The notes beneath the pieces are model-generated. The model did not search any database and was not told the origin of the DNA. It saw only the letters and a program-made list of their open reading frames with translations. This document shows, piece by piece, positions 38,089 to 52,511 of a DNA stretch of 64,000 nt (the stretch's first letter is position 1; each line of letters starts with the position of its first letter). The DNA comes from Linepithema humile (lineage: Eukaryota; Arthropoda; Insecta; Hymenoptera; Formicidae): assembly GCF_040581485.1 (NCBI RefSeq), contig NC_090133.1, forward strand, positions 20,956,001-21,020,000, written 5' to 3'. Position numbers and translations under genes: made by a program.

Positions 38089-41000
38089 CGAGTTGCAGTC
38101 AGCACAGGTCGAGCGTAAATGTCACGCGTACTTTGTTTTCTGCTGCATTTAGCCGTAAAGCGCAGAATCCTTTGATTTTCATTGATGATGCGCGCGCGCG
38201 ATCGCGTCGGCCGTAATTATTCCGAGGGAGCGACGCGAGAGGGAAATGAAATTGGCACTGCGCGCGCTCGCGCGCGACTCATCGGCGAAAAGTAGTCTAT
38301 GAGGGAAAATTATATCATGTCGCTAAGCGGATTTAAGCTGAGCGCGCGGCGCGCGCAGTAAAGGATACGACGATAACAGCCGTGCGATAACGTAGTCGTA
38401 GTCGCTTCTATGGCGATTTTCCGCTTAAGCGGACCATCGGATCCGTTAAGGGCTGTGCGCCTTTGGAAGCGCCGATTAGAGCCGGGCTAAACTAGTAGTC
38501 CCTTACGAATTAATGCATTCACGATGCACCGCTGCGGCGCCAGAAGACAGCATCGAGCCGCTGACCTGTATCGGATACACCTGAACCGTCTGATACCGTA
38601 TAGTCCGTCGGATTCTCGCTCGCGCGCTCTTGGATTACTGCAATTGCTCCGTTATCGCAGCGGATCGCAGGAGAAGAAAACGATATCTCGTGCCCGGCAA
38701 TCGGTTTGCGGTTATTACATTGGCAATCGGGATCATCGCTTAATTTGTTACATACCGCGTTACGCGGTTTATGTTGCAGCTTACGAACAATATTATACAA
38801 TACGTAGCATTGAGTTCTCTAATTAGTGCATTCGGACTGAACTGTAATAATTAGATAGTAATTTAATGTTCCTAACATAATGTGTCCGTAAGCAATTTAA
38901 TTCTGTAGTTAAATTATGCAATAGTGGTTTTATAATTGTCACATTCTAATATAAAATAAATTTTAATATATATACATATATAATAATTTAGTTTTTTTTT
39001 GGAAATAAAGATGATTTTTTCTTATCTCTTGCTTTAGAAATGTGACATGTGTGATTTGGGTTATATAATATAGATGTGCAACAACTGATCTGATTGACTG
39101 TGCTCGATCATTTAATACATTTACTCACTCGGTTTGAAACACATTTTTGCACTTTCTATAAATGTAAACATTTCTGTGATTTGGTAGATGGAAAAAAATT
39201 CGATAGCACAGTAGCAACCAATATTTAGTTTGGTGAATCTCTCGAAAATCCATGTGATTTTACTCTACTTTTCTGTCATTTCATTTAGTTTCCTATTTTT
39301 ATGTAACATCCAGCATCCATTGCTTGGCACGGCCATTAGTTAGTTTGCATTTTTCTTTTGCAGTTAAAACACGTCATTCCACGATAAAGATAGTTATTTT
39401 TTAATGTTTTTTTTTCCTTCGTAAGCAAAGGTCGTGTTATGTCGCGGATCGACTTTTTGACCACCGGAAATTTAGCGACAAAGCAACACTTGGCGTATCT
39501 GCTTTGTTCCGAAACTCTTAGAAAACTGAGTCTCGCGTCACCCTGCAAGTTATAAATATTCAAACTTTGAACGTCGAGTTAATCAACGACGACACCGACG
39601 GCGCCGTCGATTTAAGGAGATTTCGCCCGCAGTAAATTTGCAAGAACGTTGCGGGTACTAGGAGCCTTTGAACGACACTCACCTTTCGTCGTCAGTTTTT
39701 ATCTCCGTCACTTTCCGCGCGATTTATCGATACCGAAATCCATTTTCCGTCGAAAGACGATACGGCTCCGAAGAGTACAACTACTGCCGATGAAGCTAAA
39801 ACTGATACGGAGCGCGGATATGTTTACGTGAAACTCGACTCCGACGCGCATAAGCGAAACGCGACGAGCTTTTTAGATTTTTCCTTCTATTTATGTGTCC
39901 TGGAGATATATGGGGGAGATATTTGGAGAGTCGACTGGATTAACAGAGGCAAGATTCGCGAGAAAATACCTGCGCACGTTGTATCCTTGATCCGTGGATA
40001 AAGAGAAGCTTGTTAATAAAGATTTACGATTATCGCAGGAACACATCCAGACAAAGCCTGCCGGAGGTTCTTGGTTAACCGTTACGGCCGTTCTCGTACG
40101 AGCTCGTCTCGGCGCGACGTCGAGAGTCGGCAGTGACGGCGAGATTGTAGTAAGCACGAAGGAGAGTCTCGAAAATTGTTCCTAGACGTTCATCGTCGTT
40201 CGTCGTGGCTTTATTGCCCAGTGGAGTGACAGGGCGAACTGTTTATGCCGGGGAGCGTCTAAAATCCGAGACACGGGTGCGATATTAACGTGAGGTATTT
40301 TCTCCGTCGAGTGTAATTCGCCGACTATCATGGATCGCGGAATTATATCGCCGAGAGACAGTCGCGTCTCCGTAAATTAACTTTACCTAACGATCCGTTG
40401 TCGTTTTCCGACTCTGCCTGTAATGTTTCTAACAGACGGAAGTTAACGATGGCTAACTATATCTGACGTTGACGCATCTCAAAATTTATTAAATTTAAAT
40501 ACATTTTCTCTAAAAAAAAGAAGAGACATGTACAATTTTTTAAATTAAAATTTCTAAGAGGAGAGGAGGAAAACTCGGCGACTCATCGCGACTAATTGAA
40601 CTAATTGATATCTGCGCAACCGGTGCATTCTAATATATGTAATAACAGTGGACTGTCGTTATTGCATTCCTTAGTCGCTCGCTGCGACTAACGGCAGTGA
40701 CGTGCCGACGTCCATAAATCGCGGCTGATTAACGAAAAAGGGACATCCCGTTTAATTCGTTTCTTTACCTTCTCCCTCTAATGGTCAACGCCTACCTCCA
40801 CAAACATGCATGTAGCTACGTCCATACGTGCAAATACGTGTCCAGTCGCTCGTAACCGTGCGTCACGCTCGGCCGGCGCCCGCCATTATCTCGCGATAGA
40901 ATGCGCTCACGGTGGCCTAATAAAATCCCATGAGTCAGGCTATTTGTCGGCGGGAGGGTATTTAAGTGATACATAATGTCGTAAAGAGTCCCATCCCCTA

Positions 41001-42230
41001 AAAGACATCCCTCGTCTCTGCCCTTCGTGAACCGACCGCAATCGTTCGTGCCGTGAGGGTTCGAGCCGGTATAGAGACGTTATATATATACTTATACGAT
41101 ATACAAGGTGACGATATATTAGGTAACTTGGATTAGGCGCTTCTCTGGTAGCGGCACGCTTGCCCAAAGCGTCCCTGGTGGGATAATTGCATTAGAGTAT
41201 CAAACTATCGTCCTCTGCTTACGTTATATTCGCTTTCGTTATCGTAACATTCGTTATGACTCACTAATTTGATTTTAATACACTTGCAAAAGCATGTAAT
41301 ATAATATTTTCTCGGTATTTGTCTAGTGCTTTAATAGATTTATAAAAAAATGTAAATAAGATTCTAGCGCTTTGTAAATATTATCGTGAATTCATCAGGG
41401 AATGGAATATTCCGTTTAAAATAATTACAATTACTTTAATTAATTAAGAAATTGGACAAAAACTGGCAGTACTCCTTCCTAATTAAGAAGAGAAAAATTG
41501 ATAGCGAGCGAGGAAGACTAGCTTTCTCAGCAGGCAAAGCGCCAAAAGAAGCCCTTTTACCTTGAGATCTTTTTAGACATTGATACAGTTTGGTTGTAAC
41601 ACGGATCACGTAGCACGTTCTCGTGACTGCACGAATCCTTTAGCCGCACGCGCTTTCGCTGCCACAAATTGAAATCTGTTACTGCGAGGGACTGATTACG
41701 CCGCTATTTTTCCCCCGATATAATGGATCGCTCTTTTATTTATGTGCGCCGCGTTGCGAAAGCATACTACGTAATAACTGCGCCTGACGTTCACTAAACT
41801 GTCCATCTCGGGGCATTCACGCGCGATCACATCGCTATTTCGGAATACACCCTGTATACGGTAGCGCGACCTGGCTCTTTCCATTACCGTACCGAGGGAC
41901 GTCCCGACGTCGTATTTCAACGCGGCGGGGTTTCTATTTGACTTTCACCCGTAGCACCAGCTCCCTAAATCGCTTCTGACGTCCGTATGCCACGGGGCGT
42001 GGACGTGTTTTCCGTTATCGACGATATTTTTCGTTGCACGGCATTAATGAGGAACGTAATCGGTATTAAGTGTCACGTAATCGTGCTTTTGCGCGAGCAA
42101 CGAGTCGGGAAGATTGATTAACTTATTTGGAAAGTAAAGAAAACTCCTTTTATTTATAATTCATATTTACTTATTAAAAGATAATTATATTCATAAGTCA
42201 TTGCTCTTTTAATATATTCATTTTAAACAT

Positions 42231-42324
42231 AACTAACAATTTTATATTTTCTTTGTTTCAGGTGAGGAAAAACATGCAAATTTTTGAATGTTTTACGAAT
42301 CTGATTTACGGAGGACAGAGCTAC
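42231..42324 (+). other. Candidate recursive splice site and 63-nt exon (copy 1)
   Basis: Seen: a CTAAC-type branch-point motif (AACTAAC, 42231-42237), then a pyrimidine-rich tract ending TTTGTTTCAG at 42261, then GTGAGG directly after the acceptor, then a consensus donor GTGAGT at 42325. The enclosed exon-like unit is 63 nt (42262-42324). Of its three frames only the first is open (21 codons, starting VRKNMQ and ending GGQSY). A second GTGAGT at 42352 would give a 90-nt version that stays open (adding VSELLRRRC). Known: a 3' splice site followed at once by a donor sequence (AG|GTRAG) defines recursive splicing ratchet points in long insect introns, and vertebrate RS-exons have a second donor downstream. 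Inferred: the host gene runs on the + strand and this is part of a long intron. An ordinary cassette exon is the alternative. I do not recognise the peptide. Confidence 0.5.
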
Positions 42325-42359
42325 GTGAGTGAATTATTAAGGAGAAGATGCGTGAGTAA

Positions 42360-45300
42360 TTGCTAATATTTAAACATAAAATTAGAAATTAAATCTAGAA
42401 CATCGACGATAATGCGTATTAAATTTTTGTCTTTTTTTATCCATTTTTAAAATTGTTTATTATTATTAATTTGAGTTCATTAATTATCTTCTTTATCCCT
42501 AGGTTTTTTGATATCTCATTTTTATATGGCATAATTATGTGACTTGTCTCGTTTGTTGTCTCATTATTAAAACATTGTGTTAAATGATGAACATTTAACG
42601 AGATTAAAAGAGCAACAAATTTACATTGCTCGTTACATACATTGTACGACGCGCGTGCTTGACAATCATTATGCACAATAATTTACGCTATAGGAATGCC
42701 GCGCGTAATCAATAGGCGTGTGTCGATGTGACAGCTGGAAATCACGCGATCCCACCGTACCTGCTCTTCCAACGACTATTTTACGAAACGTCGGGCGTGT
42801 AATTATTTACCTGCCGGAACTCGATGGTATGGAATCATGTAGCGAACGCGTTGTACATCCTGGTTTACATTCGTTCCGCGTGGCTCGTAGCAGCATTTTT
42901 CGCTCGGCGAGGTTCAGTTTTTTTTTCGGATTTAGATGCAAACGCGTCCGACAGTATTCTGTTTGCACACCTGACGCGAATACGTCCCGAAATGCGGCGA
43001 GTATATCTCGTCGACGGTGTCATTAGCACATTTTTACAGTCGTCGCAATTTACAACGTATGTCTGTCAATTGGAGAACTTACTTAAAAATACCGAAGCTC
43101 TTCAAATCGATAAAAACATGGATTTTATATTTTTCTTACGTTACACGACGGTGACACTTATTTCTGACGGCGATAAAACCGATCAATAAAAATGATAAAC
43201 TAAAAGAAAAACAGAGTGAAAATTTTTATTTAACTGAAAACTGTTCGACAACAGTTGTCTTTTTATCAAGAAAATCTTTCAATTTGCCAGAAAAGAGAGA
43301 AAACGCAATTCCTTCCTCTTATCGAACATCTCTTATCGGCATTATGTTCTCCATTGAAGTTTCGATCCAACGACCGAAGTCATTCTGCCGACAAAGAGAA
43401 ACGATCCGGATGTGGTTGTCGAAAGTTCAAAATAACAGATCGCTTATGGAGGGGAGAAGGAAAGGCCAGCAAATGTTAAGAAGGGTTGACGAGCACCCGG
43501 TTCTTGCTCGCAGTATTATTATTAAAGTCAGAGCTCGGCGTCGCGTCGATCTATTAGGGTAGCCAGGGCGACCAAGTATCGCGATTATTATGGTCTTTCC
43601 CCTAATTACCATCCCAAATACAAATGCAAATTGCCCTACGGCGTTCCCGGGCGGATGCGTGCATATGTATTTATATATGTATGTATTTATATATATATAC
43701 ATATGTATATATATATATATATAGATATGTCACAGTTGTCGTTCGTCGTCTCTTTAGGGTTGCTTATTAGCTCGGTTAGGGGATGAGCCTGACGGAGGGC
43801 GGTCTCGCACAGCTACAGGGGGTTGTACAGATGATCCTCGTGGGGTGTCGACTCCGAGTCGCCCCTCGGAAAAATGTCGCAAATAAGGTTCGTCAGGCTG
43901 AAGCGGCCGGGCTTTGATCGTAGATATCCCGCGCCCTTTTGCCGACTAAATCGCGCCCTTTCTATCACAGAGTCACTCGTTACGCAATAGCAAGCTTGAT
44001 GGAATCCCATTTGTCGACATCTTATATTCCCAGCGAATATTTTTATAGCAATAAGCTAATTCTTCTAAATTTCTTCTAAATGATTTTTCGAAAGAGTACG
44101 CTTACATGATAATAATTAGGAAAATAAACAAGGAATAGATTTGTTTATGAGTTATATTTGATTGCCACAAAATATTTTAATGAACATTAGTTTATTAAAA
44201 AGAAGAAAGAATATATGAAATGTTATTTAATTGTGTAAAATCGAATTAATTAAAGTGGAATATAAGTATTTATCATGCAAATTTATATTACGCTAAATTT
44301 GAAATCTATTTCACTCAATCAAACTCTGTTCTCTGTTTCTTTTTTTCTCACAATACACTGTGTCTGTATTATCATGAAAGAAAAACAATGGCTAGAAGCA
44401 TTGTAATCCGATTCTCTTTGACCTAAACGAGCTAAGATATTCTCTCTATTATATAGAGATTACATCATACTTTTTACGATAATTTAGGGTTTGCCCCCCT
44501 CTACAAATACCGAAATCCGGATATTAGAAGCTCCCTATTGTCCCATGGGTGCCGATTCGACCCCTTCGACATTGTTCCGAACGAGACGAACGCGGCGGAC
44601 GACGCCGCCGCCGCCGACATATGATATCTACAGAATGCGATATCGGCTCGCGCCGTTAGCATAAAAATCCAAGCTATCCGGCATGATATCCGGAAACGGT
44701 CTGAAAACTTCCCATGAACGCATCGCGTGATTTATCGTTTGCGAAAGTCGTTGTTCCTACGGCAGCGAAAGGGCATCGGGGAACAGCGGAAAAGCGCGAC
44801 GAAGGGTGGAAAGGTCGACGAGCCACCCTACAAACCGTAAATAGCCCCTTCGAATCATAGATCGTCGATAAGTAGTGTCGCCGAAAGGCGCATCCTTCGT
44901 TATTTGGGGAGCCGTAGAAAATGCCCCTCTAGTATATGCGATTTTTTTTTATTATCTTTGGTAACGTGACAAGGATACAACAAGAAGCCAGATAATGATC
45001 GTCGAACGAGCGACGTACAGTCTCGAATTTCTCGAGCGATTTTTTATTCGTCAATTGAAAGTTAGCCGTTGCAAAAATAACATGTGGCGATAAATTTGCA
45101 AAAAAATAAAAACGTTAGTAACATGATATAGTAGGATCTGCTGTATCGTTTTTATATTTTATTTTAGAATTTATTCATAGTCTTATATTGTTTCTCGAAT
45201 ATGAATTTTAAAATATGTATAATGAGAAAAGACATATTATTTATTGATCGACATTAATAGCACTAAGCAAATGTGTCATGTTATGCAAAATATGGAGAGA

Positions 45301-47270
45301 GCTCTAATGTGCGGTAGAAAATATTTATGGCAATGAAAAAACGAATAATCTCGTTTACTCAGTTTTACACTTGCACACACTCTCTGCGTTACATCACAAA
45401 TGAAAATGTGGAAGAATTATTTCGAGAGAAATTTGACAAATCCCAATTATCTCGGCAATATTTTTGCAGAATGGTTTTTGTAACACGTCGCAGGTTAGCT
45501 GCATTATATCGATCGCGTGCGGCGCGCGTTTATCACGTTGTTATTCTTTCTTGAATCCATTCCAGCGAATTATTCACGATGCGGATAACGAACCGGACGA
45601 ACACGGGCGCATTTGTAAACAAATTTTCGGGGGAACGAACTGAAAGTGGAACGCAGCGAGATACGAACGTGTCGAATAACCAAATGCCGAAACCTTTTAA
45701 CTGGATGAAACGTACGGCTCGCGAGATACACGGATGGCGATTCGGTGTATCACGACACCGGCCACAATTACGGACGTAGACTAAATCGTCACTGGCTAGG
45801 GTGAATCACAAAGTAACGAAAATGGTGAAGCGAGTATTTTGGCGCGGCCATTTGACACGATAATTTTCAGCCTTCTACCATTTCGACTATCGTACACGCG
45901 CGTTGTCGGTGCTCAATTTGGTGTAAAATGTCCATAATCAAAACGATTTTAACGAATAAGCATTTGCAATGTTACAAGTAGTCGGTGGCTCGAGTCTATA
46001 CGAGTCTTGTTTAAGTTAAAATGGGCGTGGGAATTAACAATTCATACGCTGCGAAAACATCGAAAATATCCTCGCGACTACTGATAATTGCCAATTATCG
46101 TGGCGGTTTATAGTAAATTAAGTATACGCGCAAGTCGCACGAATCCGCTATCTCGCATTCCGTGCATGGTACGACATAACGTCATGATTAGTTGAATGAG
46201 GTTAACCGGACTGTAATTAAATCAATGGACGGTCATAAATCCATGGGAGTCGTGCGCCGCACTGCTGGATATACTATAATGTAATTTGACGAATTTCAAA
46301 ATTGTTAATCATGTATTACGAGATTTGTGGCGCATACACATACACGCGCGCACGTTGGCTCACAAAATAGTCGTAATGAATATTTATGTTATACCGCGAA
46401 TGATTTCGAAGTCTCACTTAATGAATACAATTTTGAATTTTATGACGTGCTTATTAATTAAAGCCGTCGGGCATTTGTCGGGCGAAAATTTAATTTTTAA
46501 TAACACAAAATAACAGACAAAAGATTCGATCGTAAATTCTTTATCGTTTACGCATCCGGAATTAAACTATTTAAAAATGCAATAATTAAGTAATAATTAA
46601 GTGAAATCCTCTTCCTCATTTCACTTTTCTGTGATAATCTTGTTTCGCAACTTTTACTTGTCATTTAGAAATGCGATATGAATGTACGATTCCGCGTATT
46701 AAAGCGTGGATAAATCAAGATAAAGTGAATGGAATTTCTTATGTACACGTGTTCTTGGATAAAGATCGTCGCGGAGAAAAAATATTGCCAAATAAAATTT
46801 TACGAAGAGAACAAATTCCTTACACGCGTTTACTGATTTGAATTTACAGCAATATTCCCTAGTCTCCCTTTTTGCCTCGTTATGGCGTCGCATTGAAACT
46901 GGAAGCCTGTTCCGTCACGCCTGCTTAAGCGACACAACGATTCTCAAGTTCTCCCCTTCATCCACCTAAATCAATCTTATCTTCGAGAACGGTTCTACAT
47001 ACAAGTAGTAGTTCAACGCGAAACACACGCGGTTCCTTTGCATCGCGAGACGCCGTGACGAATCGTCCCTCGGTGCAATTTTTAGCGACGCACGCGACGC
47101 GTGACTGATTCGTCGAATGAATAAATAAAGTTGTCTTGCTACAAGAGACACGTTTGGTGAGGAAAAAGCCCGCGGGAGAATTAATGCCATTACCGACGAG
47201 ATGCGCGAAGCGGACAGAGGCACCCTGAAAAGGGGATGTTACGATGAGCACGGAAGGACAGTAAATGGGA
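42360..47270. other. Non-coding DNA, mixed composition
   Basis: No gene is recognised. The stretch is AT-rich at about 42360-42690, 44030-44470, 45040-45330 and 46290-46700, and CpG-richer elsewhere. An imperfect TA/TGTA repeat lies at 43664-43726 and a short GCC triplet run at about 44602-44617. Open frames at 42718-43189 on the + strand overlap in two frames and lack recognisable features. Confidence 0.5.
43664..43726. repeat. Imperfect TA/TGTA microsatellite
   Basis: Alternating TATA and GTAT/CATA units over about 60 bp, ending in a nearly pure TA run. Likely polymorphic. Confidence 0.85.
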
Positions 47271-47271
47271 G

Positions 47272-47276
47272 TAGAG

Positions 47277-47331
<55 letters not shown>

Positions 47332-47333
47332 AA
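47272..47333 (+). repeat. (GATA)n-(GA)n compound microsatellite
   Basis: About ten GATA units pass directly into a GA run. On the minus strand this makes the Ser-Ile-Tyr-Leu string that inflates a 222-codon open frame (46958-47626), which should not be taken as a gene. Confidence 0.9.
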
Positions 47334-48488
47334 GACGAAGCTGGAAGTGAACGCGTAATCGGATTTGATTCGCGAAAGATCAAAGAACTCTCGCGTTCGA
47401 GCGTCCGAATGGCGGGACACTGCCACCGCGCGTAACCGATAGAGCCAATCAGGATACGGACAGATAAGCGCGTATGTCCCGTCGAATACGCGTGCACGCA
47501 CGCATACCTCTGCTCGCGATACATCGGTATACACGTCGGTAGATACGTCGGATAAGCGTAATGCATATTGCACTGGAATGATCTACAGCGCTGGATACCA
47601 TCGAGCGAGCACACGACGCATCGCACCTGGACGCGGGCGCGGCGGTGCCGTCTTTCTTCCGCTTTTTTCCTCTTTTCCTTTCCATTTATTCAATTTTGCC
47701 TGCCGCTGATAAGGATAAGGCAAAACGAGCGCCGCTTTATGGTCTTTCGTGACTTGATCTGTACGAGACACACTATGCTGCAACGCCCAGCACATTACGT
47801 TCGCCGTGCTTTCTATTTTTATTACAGGAATATTTGTGGCAGTAAGCGGTTGCGCTTTCCTGTCTTCGTTAACGGTATTTCATTACGCTTTGAAATATAG
47901 TGCAGCACGATGTATCGCTCAGAGTTGCATGCATTGCATCTATCTCGGATATTTCTTTTATCTTTACAAATAAAATTCTTTACGTAATTAGAATTCTTTT
48001 TTTCTACATTAAAGAAAGCATTGTGATTTGGAAAAATAATCGAAAATATCGATGTAATCGATTGTTGTACAAAAATGTTGGGATCAGCTGATCAATGTTA
48101 AATGGAAAAAGAAATAAACTTTTGCGAATTTTTTTTTATATAATATTTATTGCAATTGACTTCTGAATAATTTATCCGTCGCTTACAAAAGAGGTCGGGA
48201 ATCCGTCAGATCGATTACGTCGTGCTTCGTTTCACTTTAAGAAATCAGGGTCACAACAGCAGTTTGCGTTGCAACGATGCATCGCTATACGCAACCACTC
48301 GATGCGTCTTTTCAACGGCGACCTCGGGGGAGCGTAGGAACTGCTTTTGGAGGTAGCTTTCGAAAGCGGCGGCCAAGAGGTCGACGATCGCGATAAGGGG
48401 CGCGGAGGCACAAAGGGCGAGCCGCGCACGAGGCACAAAGATCCCTAGGATAAGCGTCCCATGGCGCCGTTATTGCATCTCTGCCGAA

Positions 48489-48531
48489 CTCTCTATCTCT
48501 CTCTCTCTATCTCTCCCTCTCTCTCTCTCCC

Positions 48532-48586
<55 letters not shown>

Positions 48587-48660
48587 CCCTCCCTCTCTCT
48601 CTCTCTCTCTCTGTCGCTTTGTCTCTCTTTCTCCCTCCATCTCCCTTCTTCCCTCCCTTC
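48489..48660 (+). repeat. Long (CT)n polypyrimidine tract
   Basis: About 170 nt almost free of purines on the + strand: mostly CT repeats with CC and TT interruptions, then CTCCCTCC-type sequence. Mirror-symmetric polypurine-polypyrimidine DNA can form triplex (H-DNA). If transcribed on the + strand it would be a very long CU-rich RNA tract of the type bound by PTB-like splicing proteins (inference). The Ser/Leu-only open frame across it (48461-48721) is an artefact. Confidence 0.9.
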
Positions 48661-51600
48661 GTCGACGGGGTCTCCGCGCGCGGACATATGCAAGGGGACG
48701 TTGTCTATTGAATTTTCATGACGTACACGCGGCACCTAAGTGACTCAATCTCAGCGAGCATACAGGAAGTCGTTGTCGCTGCGTCGTCGCTATATTACTG
48801 CGCGCTCGCGCACTTGCGCGAACGTCGGAATATCGCTCGAGCGAACGTCACGGTGGAACGTAGATTCGCATAGCGTTACGAAACGGTAACAAAGTGACGC
48901 AGCCGCCGGGGGCTGCGCGCCACGGCTGTGTTGTACGCCTCATGCAATATCCCGCGATAAAGGGCGCGAATTTGCAAGCGGATGAGCCGGCGCGAATTTG
49001 TTTTTCAAAGTGGCTCCTTCTTGTCGCGAAAGTGCGCGCAGCGCGTCGTTTGGGCAAACGGCCTCGATTCGAAACTTGTGGCGTCTTTTAAATCACAATG
49101 GGGAAATTGTCCAAATTGTCTGAGTTCAGGCGGAAAGAGAGCGCGCGCAGTAATGCGCCAGCACGGCGCTTGCATTTTTATTTCGCGCAATTCTCAGTGG
49201 AAACAATAATGAAATTTAAAGTAAATTTGTCAATTTCTTCTTGGAGAGATATGCAACATTGATAATGCACCTTATGTTAGTGTAAAATATATGCTGACAA
49301 TTTTTTTTATTACAACCAGCTGTTCATTGATCTATTACCCACATTTTTCTGCTGTAAGACATTGTTTAGAAAAATTATTTTTATTTACACATGAATATTT
49401 TCAACTTTTGAAATAGTTAGTTATTTCTTTTTAACGTATAACGTATGATTGTCGAACAGAAATATTTTTGAAAGCAGTTTTAATTTAATTCTTTATTTCT
49501 ATGAATTTCGCCGCTTGCGTTCTAGACTTTTTTCGCCGATCTTTCTTTCTGAGCTATGCAGATTTATTCAGTTCATTTCTGAAATATAATAATATGAAAA
49601 TATCTCGAAATGCAGCCACAGATCCAACTCGTACTCGTACTCAGGGGAAAGTGATGTCATATCCAAGTTACAGAACACTGCACGGCAAATATATGCACCG
49701 TGCTCAGTTAAGAGGTCAAGCTTATTTTTTATATTACTTTCTTTTTAACATGCAGATCACATGCATATGCAGTTCAGAGTCTTGACGAAAATGGATCACG
49801 GCAAGGTGCGTTAAGTCTCTCTTGAGGCGCTCGCGGAAAATCCATGAGAACCATGAGACTGGCGTCACCGACTGCTGCATAATATGTATCAATCACGCTT
49901 GCATAAACACGTTCCTTGTGAAGTATACGCTTACTTAACGCGCAGGAAAATGATAAAAAAAAATAAAGAAAAATGCGAAGATTGTGAGAATCAATTCTGA
50001 TGTTGCGCAATGTCGCGCTTCTGTGAACGTATAATATTGTGGAACGTTTCCAGGGGAAAGAAAAGCTCAAGAAAGTATCGCTCGGTCACCTCGCGAATAA
50101 ACTTTCGCTTTGCGGAACGCGCGGCTTTATTACCGCGTACACGAATAATACGTAACGGTTACTTCGAGAGAGTGTGCTTTTAACGAAGCGGAAATAACGC
50201 GATTACTTGCATCGTTGTGAGTCGTTAAACTCGAGACGTCTCGGTCGTCATCGATCCGCGTAGCTCACGTCGCCGTCTCCGTGGCCGACGTCGTCGTCGC
50301 CATCGTCGTCGTCGTTGCCGCGACATCAAAGGAGATTTTCAATGGCTTCGATCAAAGCGGGAGAAAAAAGCTCGCGAGACGTTGAACCGACGACAAATCA
50401 CTAATTTCTTACCCGCCGTCGTTAACCAATCTCACGGGTTCTTCGCTCTCTCGTCGACGATTGTCGTATGGGAACTTAAAAGAACTTTACGATCAAAGGG
50501 AAGATCTTCAGCTTATATAAATATTTGCCAGCTTGTAACTATTATATAAATAAAAATAGAGGGCAAAAATACACTGCGGAGATAAAATTGCTATAAAAAG
50601 CAAGCATAATTCAAGAACATCTTATCTTGCAAGAATTGGATAGGTTTCCAATTATTTCCGATTAATTTTATACAAATATAATTTTATCATTTAAAATTAA
50701 AAAAATTTTTTAATTTTTTAGACTTATACATACGTTATTATTAAAATCTACTATAATTATACATTTCTCTTAGAAGTTCATTTCTTCAGTGCATTTTATC
50801 TTTAAAAGCAATCTCTACATACAACTCGTAATATCGAACAGCTAACCGATCGTTCATACGGATATATACGGTCGTGAATGCGTGCGTGTCGCGATGCAAT
50901 ATCGTACAGGAGACGCGCCTCGCAGCTTCGAAAGCGCAAACTGCAATTTCGTCCGCGGACAAAATCGTCCGAACACGAATGCAACGGTGCGGCTCGATGC
51001 AGCACGCAGCAAAAACAAAAAAGGGGTAGAAAAAAAGGGACACGTCCGGAGCGAAGATGTATCAGAAAGGATCTATAGTCCTGTCTCGCTCATCGTACAC
51101 TTACGAGATAGGAGATAAGGGATTGGTTTCGGCTTAACTGCGTTTTCCGCCTTAATCCATTAGTGCTCACGAAACGATGCTCTCACGCGAGCCGCGCAGC
51201 GAGCGCACGGCGATGCGCCGACTTGAAATTGCCGAGTCGTGGAAGGACCAAAGTTTTTCGAGGAGTTTCGTACAAGGAGGTAGGTCTTCGTCTTGAAGAA
51301 AAGAATTCACGAACTGCCGGACTGTACATCGAGGAATCGAAACTTTTGAGGAGTTCACAAGATATTTTCGCAGCATTTGCTAAACTACGCTTTCGCTGTT
51401 ACTCTTTAAAATTACGTCGAGCGAAAAAACGCTGTAATTATTTTCCAAACAATCAATACAATATTCTTTTACATTTTTTTTTTACATTTTACGTTAATAG
51501 TTGTTTTTTTATATAATTAAAAAAAAATGTTTTATGACGTATTTTTTAAATAGATATGGAAAAAAATATTGAGAAGAATCAATCTGGTAATTATTCATTA

Positions 51601-52511
51601 TAATTATCTATTTATTTCTGACGCAATGAACACAACCGTTTTTATTTTAATATTTTCATTACATTTTATTTTGTTGATTATTTTAAAATTTTCAGTGGAT
51701 TTTATTTTTAATCAACGTTGCTTCATATCTATATTATCCCGCAATATTAATCATCGCCAGATAGTAATAGATCCATGCTATGAAACTTTTGATCAATTGC
51801 CAGTGGCTGCATGTTGGAAACAAATGACATCTCAATATGCGAATCGAAAAGCGTTTGATTAAAAGCTGAAAACTTGCTGTAAAAGCCGCTATTACAGGGT
51901 TACTCCGTGATTCCGTGATGCAACGCATATCGGGTGATCGGGCAAGTAAAGGCCGCGAACAGGTTCCCATCAGCGTCGGGCGCGATTATCCACACTTTCG
52001 TGTTGCGAGGTGATAACTCGCCGTCGGCCGTCACAATAAATCTTTCGCTTACGATGAAAACGAGCGCTATTAGCTAACGCCGATCTGCGATGTTACATCT
52101 GTGCTATCGCATCGATAAAAACGTTAAAATACAAATTCTCCTTTTTCGCGTTTACTTCACTACATTTTGAGCTGTAAATTTTTGGATTCACTAAAAAAAA
52201 AAAACGACGATATAAAAATTCACGTCTTTCTTTGATGTTTCCAATTTTAAAAAATTACCAGCCGAATTGATTCTCTGTTGCGTTTGGATATTGAATTATA
52301 AATATTCACCAATCGCGGCGGGAGATTTGAAAGATGACAAATCGAAAAAAAATATATGACGGGCGGAGGAAGAGGGGGAGTGCAGCGAAAGGGTAATATT
52401 TTAATTAAACACGTGCGCGGGGCTCGATAATCATCGATAACGATATGTCGCTGACGCGTCATACACATGTTTATGAATGCTGTCCTAATGAAGCGTCATC
52501 AGGGGAAAGAT

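Larger units (their letters stand above)
36130..42225. other. Non-coding DNA, strongly CpG-rich
   Basis: No gene is recognised. The stretch is CpG-rich at about 36200-36800, 37130-38830, 39340-40480, 40560-41240 and 41480-42120, with AT-rich gaps at 36800-37120, 38830-39330 and 41240-41480. The 199-codon minus-strand frame at 37286-37885 lies in the most CpG-dense part, is Arg-rich and is crossed by other open frames. I consider it compositional. A GA-rich tract lies at 38041-38088. Confidence 0.5.

Noticed and set aside
46958..47626. 222-codon minus-strand open frame
   Set aside because: It runs through the GATA/GA microsatellite, which supplies a Ser-Ile-Tyr-Leu string, and several other frames are open over the same DNA. 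No domain.
48461..48735. Ser/Leu-rich and Arg/Glu-rich open frames on opposite strands
   Set aside because: Pure consequence of the CT/GA tract.
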